Positions 32,301 through 45,556 of a DNA stretch of 64,000 bases are shown one piece after another. The translations under genes were made by a program, and so were the position numbers. Below the pieces are notes generated by a model, which ran no database searches, was not told where the DNA came from, and worked only from the letters and a program-made list of their open reading frames with translations. The DNA is from Scilla litardierei (Eukaryota; Streptophyta; Magnoliopsida; Asparagales; Asparagaceae): NCBI GenBank assembly GCA_030789695.1, contig CM061141.1:276527871-276591870 (forward strand). The letters are read 5' to 3'. How positions within the stretch are numbered: the first letter of the stretch is position 1; each line of letters starts with the position of its first letter.

Positions 32301-32559
32301 ATTCAAGGAAGGAGACTTAGTTCTCCTATTCAACTTGATACTGAGGCTTTTTCCTGGGAAGCTCAAGTCCAGGTGCTCGGGACCTTACCGAGTCACCAAG
32401 GTCTTCCCGCACAGAGCAATTCAGATAATGGGAAGAGATGAACCGCTCAAAGTCAATAGGCAGTGCCTAAAACATTATGTGATTGGTGATCCAGTAATCT
32501 CTCCGGTCGGAATCTCAACGACCGATGGCTCATCTACAAATCCTCCGGATCCGAATTGA
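29346..32559 (+). pseudogene. pol: Pol of Z: reverse transcriptase, RNase H, integrase (Athila type)
   Basis: Order RT-RNase H-integrase marks Ty3/gypsy. RT has CIDYRKLN, MPFGLCNAPATFQ and an intact FMDD (aspartates at 30387-30392). RNase H begins [13 protein letters not shown] (about 30824). Integrase has its zinc finger (about 31440-31590), then [15 protein letters not shown] and VEVSNRE supplying D, D, E, and a C-terminal GPYRV segment (about 32380). It is broken by stops near 30363, 31345, 31458, 31615, 31903 and 32191 and by frameshifts near 30490 and 30680. Several stops are one C-to-T step from CAG or CGA. The first 150 codons are an acidic stretch where protease might be expected; I see no clear protease motif. 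Confidence 0.92.
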
Positions 32560-32744
32560 CGACTAAATGAGGAGTCGAGCAAACAACTATAAACAACAGT
32601 GCTTCATGGGAGGCAACCCATGTTCTAAACTTTCTCCGTTATTTTTAGGATCATTTTTTTCTTATTTTTGGTGAATAAATTCAGCAATGGGTATTTCCGT
32701 CGGAAGACTTAGATCAAACTTTGAACTTGTGCAGGAAACCGTCC

Positions 32745-33111
32745 CCAACCGATCGGGTGATGAATCAACCGATCGGTTGGACCGTGTCTGAGGATGGCTC
32801 GTATCAGTGCAACAGTAAACCGATCGGGTGGCATAAGAGGCTGACCGGGTAGAAGATCGGGTGACACAGCAGAGCTCTCGGGAATTTTTGAGATTAAATC
32901 AACCGATCAGTTGGACTGAAACGGTGATCGGGTGGCTGTCCGGGTGAAATGCACAGTGCTCTCGTGAAAATTTGGGAAGCGGTCAACCGATCGGGTGAGA
33001 TCTCACCCGATCGGTTCACCTGTAGCTGTTGACCGACAAGGAATTTTTGAAACCTACCCAACCGATCAGGTGAACCATCACCCGATCGGTTCGCCTCCGC
33101 CTCTATACATA
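32745..33111 (+). promoter_or_regulatory. Internal CCGATCGG array and TATA-like box upstream of the Z 3' ORF
   Basis: At least eight AACCGATCGGGTG-type motifs, the same as in Athila-type LTRs here, including a perfect 32-bp palindrome at 32985-33016. The last motif ends about 33092-33094. A TATA-like TATACATA follows at 33104-33111, so the gap is about 10 bases, against 12 in the W, Z and A LTRs. Pyrimidine-rich DNA follows (33112-33340), with an AACCCTAG telo-box near 33303. The LTR flank TGTAGC after the palindrome is also kept. I infer a second promoter. Confidence 0.6.
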
Positions 33112-33515
33112 CTCCCCCCTCACACGACCTCATTCACCCGACTCCCACATTTCTGTCCGCACGTTCTCTGTCTCCATCTTCCCAATTGATCTCCTCCATC
33201 AATCCCTTCACCCCTAATATCATTCCCCTACCTTTTCCCATACTCCCCCACCATCAATACCCTACCCACCGACTGCATCCACCCGTGAAACCTCCAAAAC
33301 CTAACCCTAGCCCCTAATTTTCGAAATTTCATTTCTTGACGGATCAGCGAGCGACAGTTCCCCAGATTGCTCCCTTATACGGCGTGGGATCTTTCGGAAG
33401 CTTGGACTTGCATCATTGTTGGGTAACCTCTTTCCACTCTGCATATTTCTTTCCATATATGCAATATCTTGAATTTGTGTCTATCTGCTTCATCTTCCTT
33501 ATCATCATCATTACC

Positions 33516-34744
33516 ATGTCTAAGAAGGGAAAAGAGATAGCCTCTTCATCACGCAGACACCCCCTATATGGCCCTTTTCCCCAATCATTCCTGGGCATTC
33601 ACCCAACTTCTGAAGAGCAATCTGCGCGTCTGCACGCCCTGCTTCATCGCCCCATGCGACCTACCCTTTTCACTGATTCCCACACGCTCGAATCTCTCAG
33701 ACTCTTTAGGGGGGTCAGCAGAATTTTTAACTGCATCGGTTGCGATTTCATTCTGCGTGCTCATGCCCCCACACACCGGAATCTCACACTCGATTTCCTC
33801 GGTTCTCTCGAAGAGTCCGATTGTGGTTTCACTTTCCGCGCTTTCAACGGGAATTTTCTTTGAGTTTTGTCGAGCTTAACAATATTCTGAATTTCCCTCA
33901 CCCCAATCGCCATGTTGAATGTTCAACTCACGATCGATCTGATATCTTTTCTTACTTTCAGGACGATGGTGTTTGGCAACGGTTCACCCGGTATACCACC
34001 TTTCCATCAGGAGCACTTGCCTCCTACATCATACATCCATGTTACCGCTTCACCCATTGCCTCCTTGCCAACACCATCTTCTCCCGTGTAGATGTTTCCA
34101 CGGTGTCTCGGGATGATCTTTTCTTTCTTTACGCCATGTCCCACGATAGAATCCATGGACATGTCCCTTTGCCCATAAACACCGCCCATTGGATCATCCA
34201 AGAGATTTTATCTGTTAGCCACGCAACTTCTGGATCTATCTGCTATGGTGGGAAGATCACTCTTATTGTCAGTTGTGTTTTGAGGCTGCCGCCCGACCTC
34301 CATATTTTACCAGGATGCTGTCGTATCGATCGTGACTACTTGATCGATATCGGTATGATCACCCCTTTCGGCGAGGAGCATGATGTCTACCTCTATAGTC
34401 CTGACTGTACTCCATTTTCCATCCTCCCACCATCATCTTCTGAGCGAATCCCCATTCGCATTTCCCATTTACCGTGGGAGTTCTACCCGGATCCTTGGTA
34501 TGCCACACTCGTACATTTTCCACCCTTGGAACCTCCCGATTTGCACACGTGTGTCGATTCACCCGGTGCAATCATTATCCACCAAGATCCACCAATAAAT
34601 CTCGATCCACCGGTAATCCAGCCAGTTGCCCCTCCTACTCTTGTCGGCACACCCTCTCCTTCGTCCTCAGAAGATTCCTTCCTCCACTATTCACCACCCT
34701 CCTCACCATCTCCCTACCATTCTACCGACAGCGGCTTAGATTGA
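33516..34744 (+). pseudogene. 3' ORF of Z (Athila ORF1-type protein, env position)
   Basis: About 410 residues if read across one frameshift near 33855. The first part (from MSKKGKE) contains the pattern of Athila ORF1/putative plant transposon proteins: L-rich segment, IGCDFILRAHAPTHRNL, then LDFLGSLEES...FRAFN. After the frameshift it continues SFVELNNILNFP and runs to a Ser/Pro-rich C-terminus. An upstream in-frame ATG at 33336 exists, but the residues between it and MSKKGKE look like translated leader, with a GT-like donor near 33421, so I prefer 33516. Its role in the element is unknown. It has its own upstream array (32745-33111). Confidence 0.75.
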
Positions 34745-36190
34745 CCTCCCCCTGGCATATATCTGCATCACCATGATCATATCATATTGCTAGCATTGTC
34801 ATGTTTAGCTTGGGGGAAATCGATTTTTGTGTATTGTCGTGTGTTTTTCGTCGTTGTGTACCTGTTTACATGTGTAGTTTGGGAGTGCTTTTCTATCTCT
34901 TATTTTGTGTGTTTCTTTTTCCTTCTTTTTATTTTTATTTTTATTTTTCTATTTTCGTTTGTGTGATTTCCTTGTTTTCATCTTTTTGTGTCGGTGTGTA
35001 TTCCCCCTATTTTCATTGCCATCATGTATTCACTACTATTACATTGAGGGCAATGCAAGTTTCAGCTTGGGGGAGTCGCACTTCGAGCGTTAGTTGCATC
35101 TATTTCTTCGCTTTTGAGTCTTTTTCATCGTGGTTTTCTTTTTATTCTCATCTTTTGTTCTCTCTCTACTAGAGATGGCCCCATATGATGAATTGCCACA
35201 AAACTACACATACACCTAGCATGGCTTTGATAATCACATTCACTAGTCGAGTCCTATTGCATTTGATGCATCGTGGGTTCACTTTGCTTTTATGTGAGTC
35301 GTGTGTCGTGCCTAGCTAGTTAGTGTGCTTCTACTTGGTGATTTTGATTTATATCTGTCCTGGGATGACCCTTAGATTATCATGCTCCAATTTGAATATG
35401 CGGTATTTGCTTCTACTGTCTGCTTCTATATGCATGAATATATTTATATCGTATACTTCAATTCGCATGTGTCGGGATTCCACAAATAGGACTAGGATAA
35501 CCCATTTAGCTTATGCTCTGATTTGCGAGAAAAATCTCCTTTGCCCAAGTGTTTAGAATCCGATTTCTTTTTTATTTTACTTGGTGCAAATCCCCTCATC
35601 GTGTACCGTTCTCCCACTTGGGAGAGTACACATGTATATACCCCAAAATCCAAAAAATCCAAAAAAAAAGATAGAAAAGAAAAACCCAAAAAAGCGAAAG
35701 AGAAAAGAAAAAATATATATATGTATAGCCAAAAACCTAAAAAAAAATACAAATAACCGAAACCCAAAAATTCCCCTGTGAATATTTCTCCTATCAACCG
35801 AGAATAAAGGGAAGGTGAGAGTTTGCACCGAGTGCTCTACTCCACACCTTCTCAACCTCCATCGTTTTCGAAAACACTTGGCAAAGGATCTTTCCATCGG
35901 CTATCTAGGAGATAGTGTGGTGATTTCCTAGTCCCTAGCTGTGGAGTCCCCGATAAATGATACGCTTCGATTCTTACTCTGTTCTAATGCATGCTTGAGC
36001 TATTTATTCGCCGCTTATTTCAAATCGAATCGATATTTGGGTCTTTCCTTGGGTATGTGTATATGGAGCCTTATTGCACAATGTAGATAGGAACACCGTC
36101 TGCTAGCACACGACCACACTCACTCGTGCTTCACCGCGTGGGCCCACGACACTTGTATGGACTCATATTCCGTGGTTTAGTGTTGTGTTT
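34745..36190 (+). other. 3' spacer of Z, part 1, with PPT-like tracts
   Basis: No gene. AGCTTGGGGGA tracts occur near 34808 and 35068, as at the true PPT (45543). An A-rich, CCAAAAAA-type stretch is at about 35640-35760, matched by the same kind of stretch in Q (54650-54800, opposite strand). Short T- or A-rich open frames here are low complexity. Y interrupts at 36191; TGTTT at 36186-36190 is its left target duplication. Confidence 0.7.
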
Positions 36191-39020
36191 TGTCACGCCC
36201 CGCTTCCCAAAAATATGGAGGCGAAGCGTGAGAAGGTCCGCTCAGACTTGAAGCTACAAAGCTGCAAGTCCGATAAGCGTCAATCAGCTTTAAATAGCAG
36301 GTCCTTGTAATGAGAAATGAAACAAAGATAATAAAAGGAAATGAGACAAAATGGAAATCTCAGAATATCCATAAAATAAGTTCCAACATCACAGAAAATC
36401 CACCAGGCTAAAAGAAAAGAGTCTAAAAGAAGCCCCAGCATGGCCAACAAACGTACAGCGTACGGAAAACAAAGTAATGGTGCTACGCACCGACAACTAA
36501 CAACAAACCTAAAACAAAAGAAAACTCAACAAGGTCACGAAGAATGGTCACCGGTAACCACAACTCCTCCTGGACAGACTTGGGCTCAGCGTCAGCAATT
36601 ACCACGTACTCAGCAAAGGTCTCTGGCTCAGGGTCTAACATGTGACACCCAAAAGAGCAAGGGGCACATGTCAGCAAGTCCAAAAAGACTTGTGCAAGGA
36701 AACTGAAAGTAAATCAAGTAACCTAGCAGTTCTAGCATGATGCAATGACATGGCAGTTAAAGTATGAGTGCAACAGGTAAAGTAAAGTACAAGTACAAGA
36801 GGACAACTAGCATGGCATGGCAAGAGTAACAAACTACTAACAATCACAAGTCATGTTTCTATGTCGTGCACAGAGTTCACGCCTTACAGCTGAAGAGGCT
36901 GTACGAGCACACTTCTACGCTGAGTGGTCGCTCAACCCTACCCCTCCACGTGTATCGAGCCAGGGCAGTACCCCTGAACTTGAATGCTCGCTTCTGGATC
37001 ATGAGCCAGGAAGTGTTTTTCATGATGGCATAGGGGTGCACCTAGCCAGGACAAGCAAGTACAAGTATTGTAGCGTGTGCTACGAATGCAACAATCAACT
37101 TGGATGACATGTAAGATGCAATGCATGGCAGTTAAAAGTGCGTACAGATAAGGAATATAAACGTGGCAGATAACAATGCATGAATGACACGGCAGGGTGA
37201 CAGATCTAGCTTCGTTGTCAAGCTAGATCTTAAAATTGCGTCTAGACAGCTATCATTTCACTGTCTAGTCTCTTTTACGCTAAAAACAAGGAAGTGGCCT
37301 AAAAACATGGCCCTAAGCAAAGTTGGCAAGTTTCACTTGCCTGCAAGTCAAACATCTGAGAAACACCGTCCAACGAGTCCAAAGTCACAAATATCATACG
37401 TGCACAAGTCCACCGGCCTACATTTCCGTTTTATTAATCTTAATTAGTGAATTTAAAACACTTTAAAAACTTCAATTTTAAGTCTTGATTAACAGGCAAT
37501 GGTTGGGGGTTCTAGGGGTGCAAAGCGTTACCTCAACACGACGCGAAAGCTACACTAGCGTCGGGTGGCGACGCCAGGGGTTGGAATAAAAGAACGTGCT
37601 CCTAGTCCAAATTCCAAAATAGATTCCTCGCTCGCCAAGTCTGGACAGCAACCAGATCAATGAACCAAGATTCCAAGGCTAGAACGTGCGACGACGGGCT
37701 ACGACATATCGTAACGTCGTAAACAGCAAATACACGAAGAAGAGACACCTAGGTGGGACCCACAGTAGTTCTAGGGACCAATGGGGGACCCGCAATACCT
37801 CTGGAGAACTTGGGGGGCCCACGGTGACAAGAGGTGCGGAAGTTGCGACGTTGCGACGAACGTCGCTCGGTCAGACCTAGCCGGTGTGAGGGATTCTATC
37901 GGTCGGTGCGGAAGAAACCCTCGGTCGGACACAGCGGGCGGCCTGTGCAGCGCTTCGGGGCTGCGATGCGGAGCGGGCTCTCGGTCGGTGTGGGGGAGGT
38001 CTTCGGTCAGGTACTTGGGGCGGGTCGGTCGGGCGCTTGGCGGGGCTTGCAACGTTGCAAGCGTTGCAACGAAGCGGGCGATGCGAGCGGTGCGGGGGAG
38101 CGCTTCGGTCGGACACAACGGATGCGGGGGTCGGTGCGGGCTTGCGAAGCGGATGCGGAGTGGGGGTCGGTGCGGGCGAGATCCTCGGTCAGACCGAGGG
38201 ATCCTCTCGGTCGGACACGGGGCGAAGTGGACGGCTGCTGTGTGGTGCGAAGCGGCCTTGGTGCGGGCGGGGCTCTCGATCAGACCGAGAGAATGGGGGC
38301 GAAATCCTCGGTCGGTGCCGGCGGCGGCGGCTGCAACGTTTCGACGAATCGTCGCAATCGAGATTTTGGGTTTTTGTGACGGTTAGGGTTAATTTCTTGC
38401 GAAAATAGGTCTTCCTAGGGGTTGTTTATATAGTGTAGAGGGGTTGACTTGGTCTAGGGTTAAATCTATTAGGATTAGGATTTTAAAATGATTTAAAATT
38501 CAAAACTCTCTCTCTCTAACCCATGCATGGCTAGGGTGCGGCCAAGATGGGCTAGGATTTGGCTCAAAAATCGTTTGAAGTATTATAATCTTAATAAAAT
38601 TTTATTTGGCTGAAAATACTTTAAAACATAGTTATTAAAAATATTATAAACTTTGCTAAAAATGTAAAATAGGTCAAATGAACTCCGAAAATTATGAAAT
38701 AAAGATTGGGGTGATCGGGACGACGAGAGAAAGGTAACTAAGAAGACGGATCTCAATTTTGACGTCGAGCACCGAAACTAAAAATAGAAACGTCTCACGT
38801 CAAAAGTGAAAATCACAACGTCTCTTCGAATAAGATCAAATCGTGGAAGAACGACCCGAGAAATGTCGTTCCAAATTAGTGCCACAATTTAATACTCTCA
38901 GAGACGTTCACAACGGCATATCACACCAAAGTGTTCACAAACAAACAAAGTCTAAAATAGATACGTGCACGGTCAAAAGCACGTGCACGAACAAAGTACG
39001 ATCGGAAAGCGGCCCTTACA
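36191..39020 (-). repeat. 3' LTR of Y (left copy)
   Basis: 2830 bp. It carries the CGTTGTC-loop hairpin with 11-base arms (37202-37212 with 37220-37230), the CTAGACAG/CTGTCTAG hairpin (37242-37249 with 37261-37268), a GC-rich TCGGTC block (about 37868-38330), a minus-strand TATA-like box near 38425-38433 and the doubled G-box near 38965-38990. No gene. Confidence 0.9.
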
Positions 39021-42000
39021 TCCTCCCCACATTAGAATAAAGTCCGTCCTCGGACTTTCTAACATATCTAGTCGCTCTAGTAACTACCCCAATCATGTCA
39101 CATTATAATTTAACCCATGGATAGCTATTACAAGTGCTTATATATGCACTAGGTAGTAATATAATAATTCTGCGAACATGTATGTATTCACGCACGTATT
39201 TCAATCATATGCATACATCCCTTATATAACTACTACTTACCTAGCACAAAACAATAGTTCAGATACTCATATAAGTATAGTCTCACACTAGCAAATACAA
39301 TCATTGCTCTACGTATAGATAACTACCTATGCACAAAACAAACATGGGTATACTACTCCCTAATATTCATCCGATACCAAACATCTCAACACATGTAGTC
39401 ACGTCATACCATTATTATATCAGGTTTTACTATATCTAATATACATTCACCACTACTATAACTTCACAATATATAGTCATTCAAATGTATGCAAATATTT
39501 CACCATAACTTCACATCACAAACGGCCCTATAACTATACTCACGACACGTCACACATACCATAGTCATCAATACCTATAACTAAGCACATACTTACCCGT
39601 GCATGGTGCACACCACTACACGCTAACATTTCATTAACGTATACTAATCGTACCATTATATAACTAGCACATCTACACACCTAGTTTAGCTAGCACACAC
39701 ACGTTCACACATGCAAGTCCTTAGTAAATAACTATACCACAAGACCAACACCTATAACTATATACTGGTATAGCGACCCACAATCATGTGCGTAGCCCAA
39801 CCAGGCACAAACACTCCTATCACTATACATACATCAAACATTGCTATATGCAACTACAGACATACATAATAATATACTTAGAGTATACCCACTCAGGCTT
39901 GAGTGAGACTCGAAACACATATCAGAATACTCTATATACGTAACACGGTATTTATACCTATACCAATACCACTCCAATGTATACACATCTACCAATACAA
40001 CTATATACATACCATATGTCCATCACACTTAATATTTAGTCAGGTAACACCAACATAGTTCAATCAATTTATATACCATAATAATATTACAGACATCAGC
40101 ACACGTATAATTATAATACTCTTCCTAATACGTGTATTCATCGTATAGTCACATACATGTAGAACATATATTCACACCATATCCTACTACGTATAATTAG
40201 TATACCAACACATCTACTCCATTCATAGTTAAGGTATGCAATAGTCGTGTATACCCCATGGTATACACTCATACAACATCCGTAAAAGCAAGCAATACCA
40301 ATCAAAATTATAATCCTACTACCATATGTATAACACCTATATACTCATGCAACAAATACATAACTACTTACGTCTTAGCACAATACGTATCCACGTACGA
40401 GCACATACTCACACGTGCTAACATATAGGTCATATAATAGGCCTACTCACTTAACTATACGTACGCCTATTATTATCACACCTATCATAAACATAGCTTT
40501 ACCAACATCTTATTTCAACCATTATAAGTATCTCCAACTACATACACCCCATTAGATATTCCAACACTGATTCTTATATACACAGACGTCCCTAGAGTGG
40601 TATAGCTATCCTCACACATACCTATAAATACTAACACACATAAAATTTCATAACATCATGAATAACTCAGAGTCTGTATATATCACACCATAGGCAACCA
40701 TTATTATACTACAGGGGAGAACACTCATTCAAGCCCACACACTCAACTTAGGTACATGCACTATGACAATGTCACAAAGGTCCAAGGGCCTACTAATAAA
40801 TTAGGGTTCACTCAGTCATTGACAAGCACTAAAGCCTAAGCAATAGAGGGAGGTCGAGGTCGATAGTGTAAAAAGGGAAGGATCGATAAGCACGGGTTCA
40901 GATAGGAAGACTATAAGGAGACAGCTTGGTTGGGTGGAACAACGACTCACTTGTGAATGTTTAGGTAGAGGAAAAGGGAGGTGTAGTGATACTCTTATAG
41001 GATACAGAAAGAAAATAGTGTAAATAACATAAGCTAAAATACGTGAAATTTGGAACTGTGGTACTTCAAAAGTTGGAGTCCTCGTCTGTATAAAAATATT
41101 TGGAGGTCGATAAAACAAGTTGTTCGAAATAAGTTTGAGTCGAAAAGTCATAATAGACTTATTGGCTTATCGAAAATTATTATGAAAAGGAAGCAAATCA
41201 TTCATACAAACATTAAGGACGTAGTTTAGAAAATATTATACGGCAGTAATTTAATATAGTGTTGGCAAAAGTTTTGAAATTCAAAGAATGAAATTAAATT
41301 AACTGAAGAATTTAAGCTCATGTTAAAATCTTTCAAAGTCTTTAAGCTAGAGAAAAGTTTAAAATAATCAATATTGAAACTACTTTTAGAGGGACCAGGA
41401 TTTGCTAAAAAGAAACTGATTTAGGCAAAGTTCTTAATATACGAGCACAACGAGCCTGGTACGGATATATAAAAATAATTGAAATTCTATTTAGTTTAGA
41501 AATCATTCTAAAAGTATGTATGGTGAACGGAAAGATAATAATAATTTAGTAGAAGAATTATCAAAATTGGTAATAAAGTTTTAAAACCAAATTATGGAGT
41601 GTCTAGATCGGGAAATGTTTTCGAAGTAGTAATTTTACAAAAACCTGAAATAGAGAAAACGATGGGCATAAAATCGACTTGCTGAAAGCTGAAATTCCAT
41701 GTGACTTGAAAAGTATATTAGAAGTAAACACGATGTGTCATTCGAATGGCATAAATAAGAAAAGAAAATTATAAATCGAATTGGGCAAAATAAGAGTACG
41801 GTTCAGAATGAAATTAGTATATGAAGGGACAAGGTATTTACATAGGTACGAAAAGTATAGGCTGGAAAAATATCATAAGCTAGTATTCAAAAATCTCGAC
41901 AAAAGTTTTAAAAATTTAAGTCAACGGAAGAGTATGAAGTCTAAGTATATATATTAAAAATTTTCGAACAAATTTAAACTTAGGGAAGAGGAAGTCGAAA

Positions 42001-42570
42001 AATACTTTCAGAAGATTCAAGATTTATAACGTAGGGATTCGAAATTTGACGACGATCGTCATGAGGCGATCTCGTGAATAGAGGCAAGGAAAATGGTCGG
42101 ATGATCAAAACATACATACGCCTAGGATGTGGCCCAGAAAACCTACGGGGAAACTCCTACGGTCGACCAACTAAAGATTAAGAAACTTGAAGCTACGATT
42201 CCCTAAAGAACAAGACTGTAATGGAATGCGTCCGGCTTGACCCGAAATCTATGAACCCTAACGGGCGACTAAAGAAATTCTAGAAGTCTAATATGGTCAG
42301 AGTTAGGCAAGAACCACTAAGGTAACTCCTAAGACGATTAAATCAATTCCTAGCGGGGAGTCTAACTAGCAATCAGGGACCTCTAACTAGCAGGTTCAGA
42401 AGTCTAACTAAGTCTTCTTACCACCTAGTGACATAGAAAAACGATTAGAACTAGGCTCAAGGTTTATGACTCGGATGTTGCAATTTATTTAATGGACATT
42501 CCGTAGTTATTATCGTTGTTCCGATAATTCGCAATTGCAAGACGGACCTGCATGGGCCACCAACAAAACC
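39021..42570 (-). other. Non-coding internal domain of Y
   Basis: Aligns by eye with 5881-9458 of X from end to end, with scattered substitutions and indels. It has the same strand asymmetry (G-poor plus strand to about 40750, then A/G-rich) and keeps the CACTCA/TGAGTG hairpin near 39889. The PPT is at 39021-39033 on the minus strand. No believable frame. Confidence 0.8.
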
Positions 42571-45374
42571 TGTCACGCCCTGCTTCCCAAAAATATGGAG
42601 GCGAAGCGTGAGAAGGTCCGCTCAGACTTGAAACTACAAAGCTGCAAGTCCGATAAGTGTCAATCAGCTTTAAATAGCAGGTCCTTGCAACGCGAAATGA
42701 AACAAAGATAATAAAAGAAAATGAGAGAAAAGGGAAATCTCAGAATATCCATAAAATAAGTTTCAACATCACAGAAAATCCACCAGGCTAAAAGAAAAGA
42801 GTCTACAAGAAGCCCCAGCATGGCTAACAAACGTACATCGTACGGAAAACAAAGTAATGGTGCTACGCACCGACAACTAACAGCAAACCTAAAACAAAAG
42901 AAAGCTCAGCGGTAACCACAACTCCTCCTGGACAGACTTGGGCTCAGCGTCAGCAATTACGACGTACTCAGCAACGGTCTCTGGCTCAGGGTCTAACATG
43001 TGACACCCAAAAGAGCAAGGGGCACATGTCAGCAAGTCTAAAAAGACTTGTGCAAGGAAACTGAAAGTAAAGCAAGTAACCTAGCAGTTCTAGCATGATG
43101 CATTGACATGGCAGTTAAAGTATGAGTGCAATAGGTAAAGTAAAGTATAAGTACAAGAGGACAACTAGCATGGCATGGCAAGAGTAGCAAACTACTAACA
43201 ATCACAAGTCACGTTTCCATGTCGTGCACAGAGTTCACGCCTTACAGCTGAAGAGGTTGTATGGGCACACTTCTACGCTGAGTGGTCGCTCAACCCTACC
43301 CCTCCATGTGTATCGAGCCAGGGCAGTACCCCCGAACATGAATGCTCGCTTCTGGATCACGAGCCAGGAAGTGTTTTTCATGATGGCATAGGGGTGCACC
43401 TAGCCGGGACAAGCAAGTACAAGTATTGTAGCGTGTGCTACGAATGCAACAATCAACTTGGATTACATGTAAGATGCAATGCATGGCAGTTAAAAGTGTG
43501 TACAGATAAGGAATTTAAACGTGGCAGATAACAATGCATGAATGACACGGCAGGATGACAGATCTAGCTTCGTTGTCAAGCTAGATCTTAAAATTGCATC
43601 TAGACAGCTATCATTTCACTGTCTAGTCTATTTTACGCTAAAACAAGGAAGTGGCCTAAAAACATGGCCCTAAGCAAAGTTGGCAAGTTTCACTTTCCTG
43701 CAAGTCAAACGTCTGAGAAACACCGTCCAACGAGTCCAAAGTCACAAATATCCTACGTGCACAAGTCCACCGGCCTACATTCCCGTTTTATTAATCTTAA
43801 TTAGTGAATTTGAAACACTTTAAAAACTTCAATTTTAAGTCTTGATTAACAGACAGTGGTTGGGGGTCCTAGGGGTGCAAAGCGTTACCTCAACACGACG
43901 CGAAAGCTACACTGGCGTCGGGTAGTGATGCCAGGGGTTGGAATAAAAGAACGCGCTCCTACTCCAAATTCCAAAATAGATTCCTCGCTCGCCAAGTCTG
44001 GACAATAACCAGATCAACGAACCAAGATTCCAAGGCTAGAACGTGCGACGACGGGCTACGACGTATCGTAATGTCGTAAACAGAAAATCCACGAAGAAGA
44101 GACACCTAGGTGGGATCCACAGTAGTTCTAGGGACCAATGGGGGACCCACAATACCTCGGGAGAACTTGGGGGGCCCACGGTGGCAAGCGGTGTGGAAGT
44201 TGCGATGTTGCGATGAACGTCGCTCGGTCAGACCGAGCCGGTGCGAGGGATTCTGTCGGTCGGGGCGGAAGAAACCCTCGGTCGGACACAGTGGGCGGCC
44301 TGTGCAGCACTTCGGGGCTGCAATGCGGAGCGGGCTCTCGGTCGGTGCGGGGGAGGTCTTCGGTCAGGCGCTTGGGGCGAGTCGGTCGGACGCTTGGCGG
44401 GGCTTGCAACGTTGCAAGCGTTGCAACGAAACGGGCGATGCGAGCGGTGTGGGGGAGCGCTTCGGTCGGACACAGCAGATGCGGTGGTCGGTGCGGACTT
44501 GCGAAGCGGATGCGGAGCGGGGGTCGGTGCGGGCGAGATCCTCGGTCAGACCGAGGGATCCTCTCGGTCGGACACGGGGCGAAGCGGGCGGCTGCTGTAT
44601 GGTGCGGAGCGGCCTTGGTGCGGGCGGGGCTCTCGGTCAGACTGAGAGAACGGGGGCGAAATCCTCGGTCGGTGCGGGCGGCGGCGGCTGCAACGTTGCG
44701 ACGAATCGTCGCAATCGAGATTTTGGGTTTTTGTGACGGCTAGGGTTAATTTCTTGCGAAAATAGGTCTTCCTAGGGGTTGTTTATATAGTGTAGAGGGG
44801 TTGACTTGGTCTAGGGCTAAATCTATTAGGATTAGGATTTTAAAATGATTTAAAATTCAAAACTCTCTCTCTCTAACCCACGCATGGCTAGGGTGCGGCC
44901 AAGATGGGCTAGGATTTGTCTCAAAAATCGTTTGAAGTATTATAATCTTAATAAAATTTTATTTGGCTGAAAATACTTTAAAACTTAGTTATTAAAAATA
45001 TTATAAACTTTGCTAAAAATGTAAAATAGGTCAAATGAACTCCGAAAATTGTGAAATAAATATTGGGGTGATCAGGACGACGAGAGAAAGGTAACTAAGA
45101 AGACGGATCTCAATTTCAACGTCGAGCGTCGAAACTAAAAATAGAAACGTCTCATGTCAAAAGTGAAAATCACGTCTCTTCGAATAAGATCAAATCGTGG
45201 AAGAACGACCCGTGAAATGTCGTTCCAAATTAGTGCCACAATTTAATACTCTCAGAGACGTTCACAACGGCATATCACACCAAAGTGTTCACAAACAAAC
45301 AAAGTCTAAAATAGATACGTGCACGGTCAAAAGCACGTGCACGAACAAAGTACGATCGGAAAGCGGATGTTACA
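42571..45374 (-). repeat. 5' LTR of Y (right copy)
   Basis: 2804 bp, matching 36191-39020 with numerous small differences. It has the same hairpins (near 43561-43590 and 43600-43628), GC-rich block (44220-44690) and TATA-like box (about 44782-44790). It ends TGTTACA and is followed by the TGTTT duplication. Confidence 0.9.
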
Positions 45375-45556
45375 TGTTTTGTCGCATGCTTGCTTGGTGT
45401 GGCGTGTTTGATATTGTTGGCTCTGACGGGCGATCTAGGATTTTTTTTTATTTCTCACTCACTCTCTCACTCACTCTCTCTCTCTATTTTTCCCTCCGAA
45501 CTCCTACTCTCACTCGTCTTCCTCGAGGACGAGGAAGGGTTTAGCTTGGGGGATTT
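45375..45556 (+). other. 3' spacer of Z, part 2, and PPT
   Basis: Continues Z after Y. It includes a CT/CA-rich run (about 45455-45490) and ends with AGCTTGGGGGATTTT (about 45543-45557), the PPT abutting the LTR. Confidence 0.75.

Larger units (their letters stand above)
36191..45374 (-). mobile_element. Y: second LARD of the X family
   Basis: 9184 bp with both ends complete (TGTCACG and TTACA on the plus strand), flanked by TGTTT at 36186-36190 and 45375-45379. It has the same minus orientation, PPT, LTR layout and non-coding interior as X, with visibly more divergence between its own LTRs than X shows, so it is the older copy. No coding capacity. Confidence 0.92.

Noticed and set aside
33336..33515. 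N-terminal extension of the Z 3' ORF with a hydrophobic run that might be a signal anchor
   Set aside because: Reads like translated leader or intron, with a donor-like GGGTAACC near 33420 and a pyrimidine-rich end. The family pattern begins at MSKKGKE.
34801..35172. 123-codon hydrophobic frame after the Z 3' ORF, and T-rich frames at 55147-55526 in Q
   Set aside because: Low-complexity T-rich spacer DNA. Phe/Leu/Ser runs follow from base composition and I see no conserved start or membrane pattern between copies.
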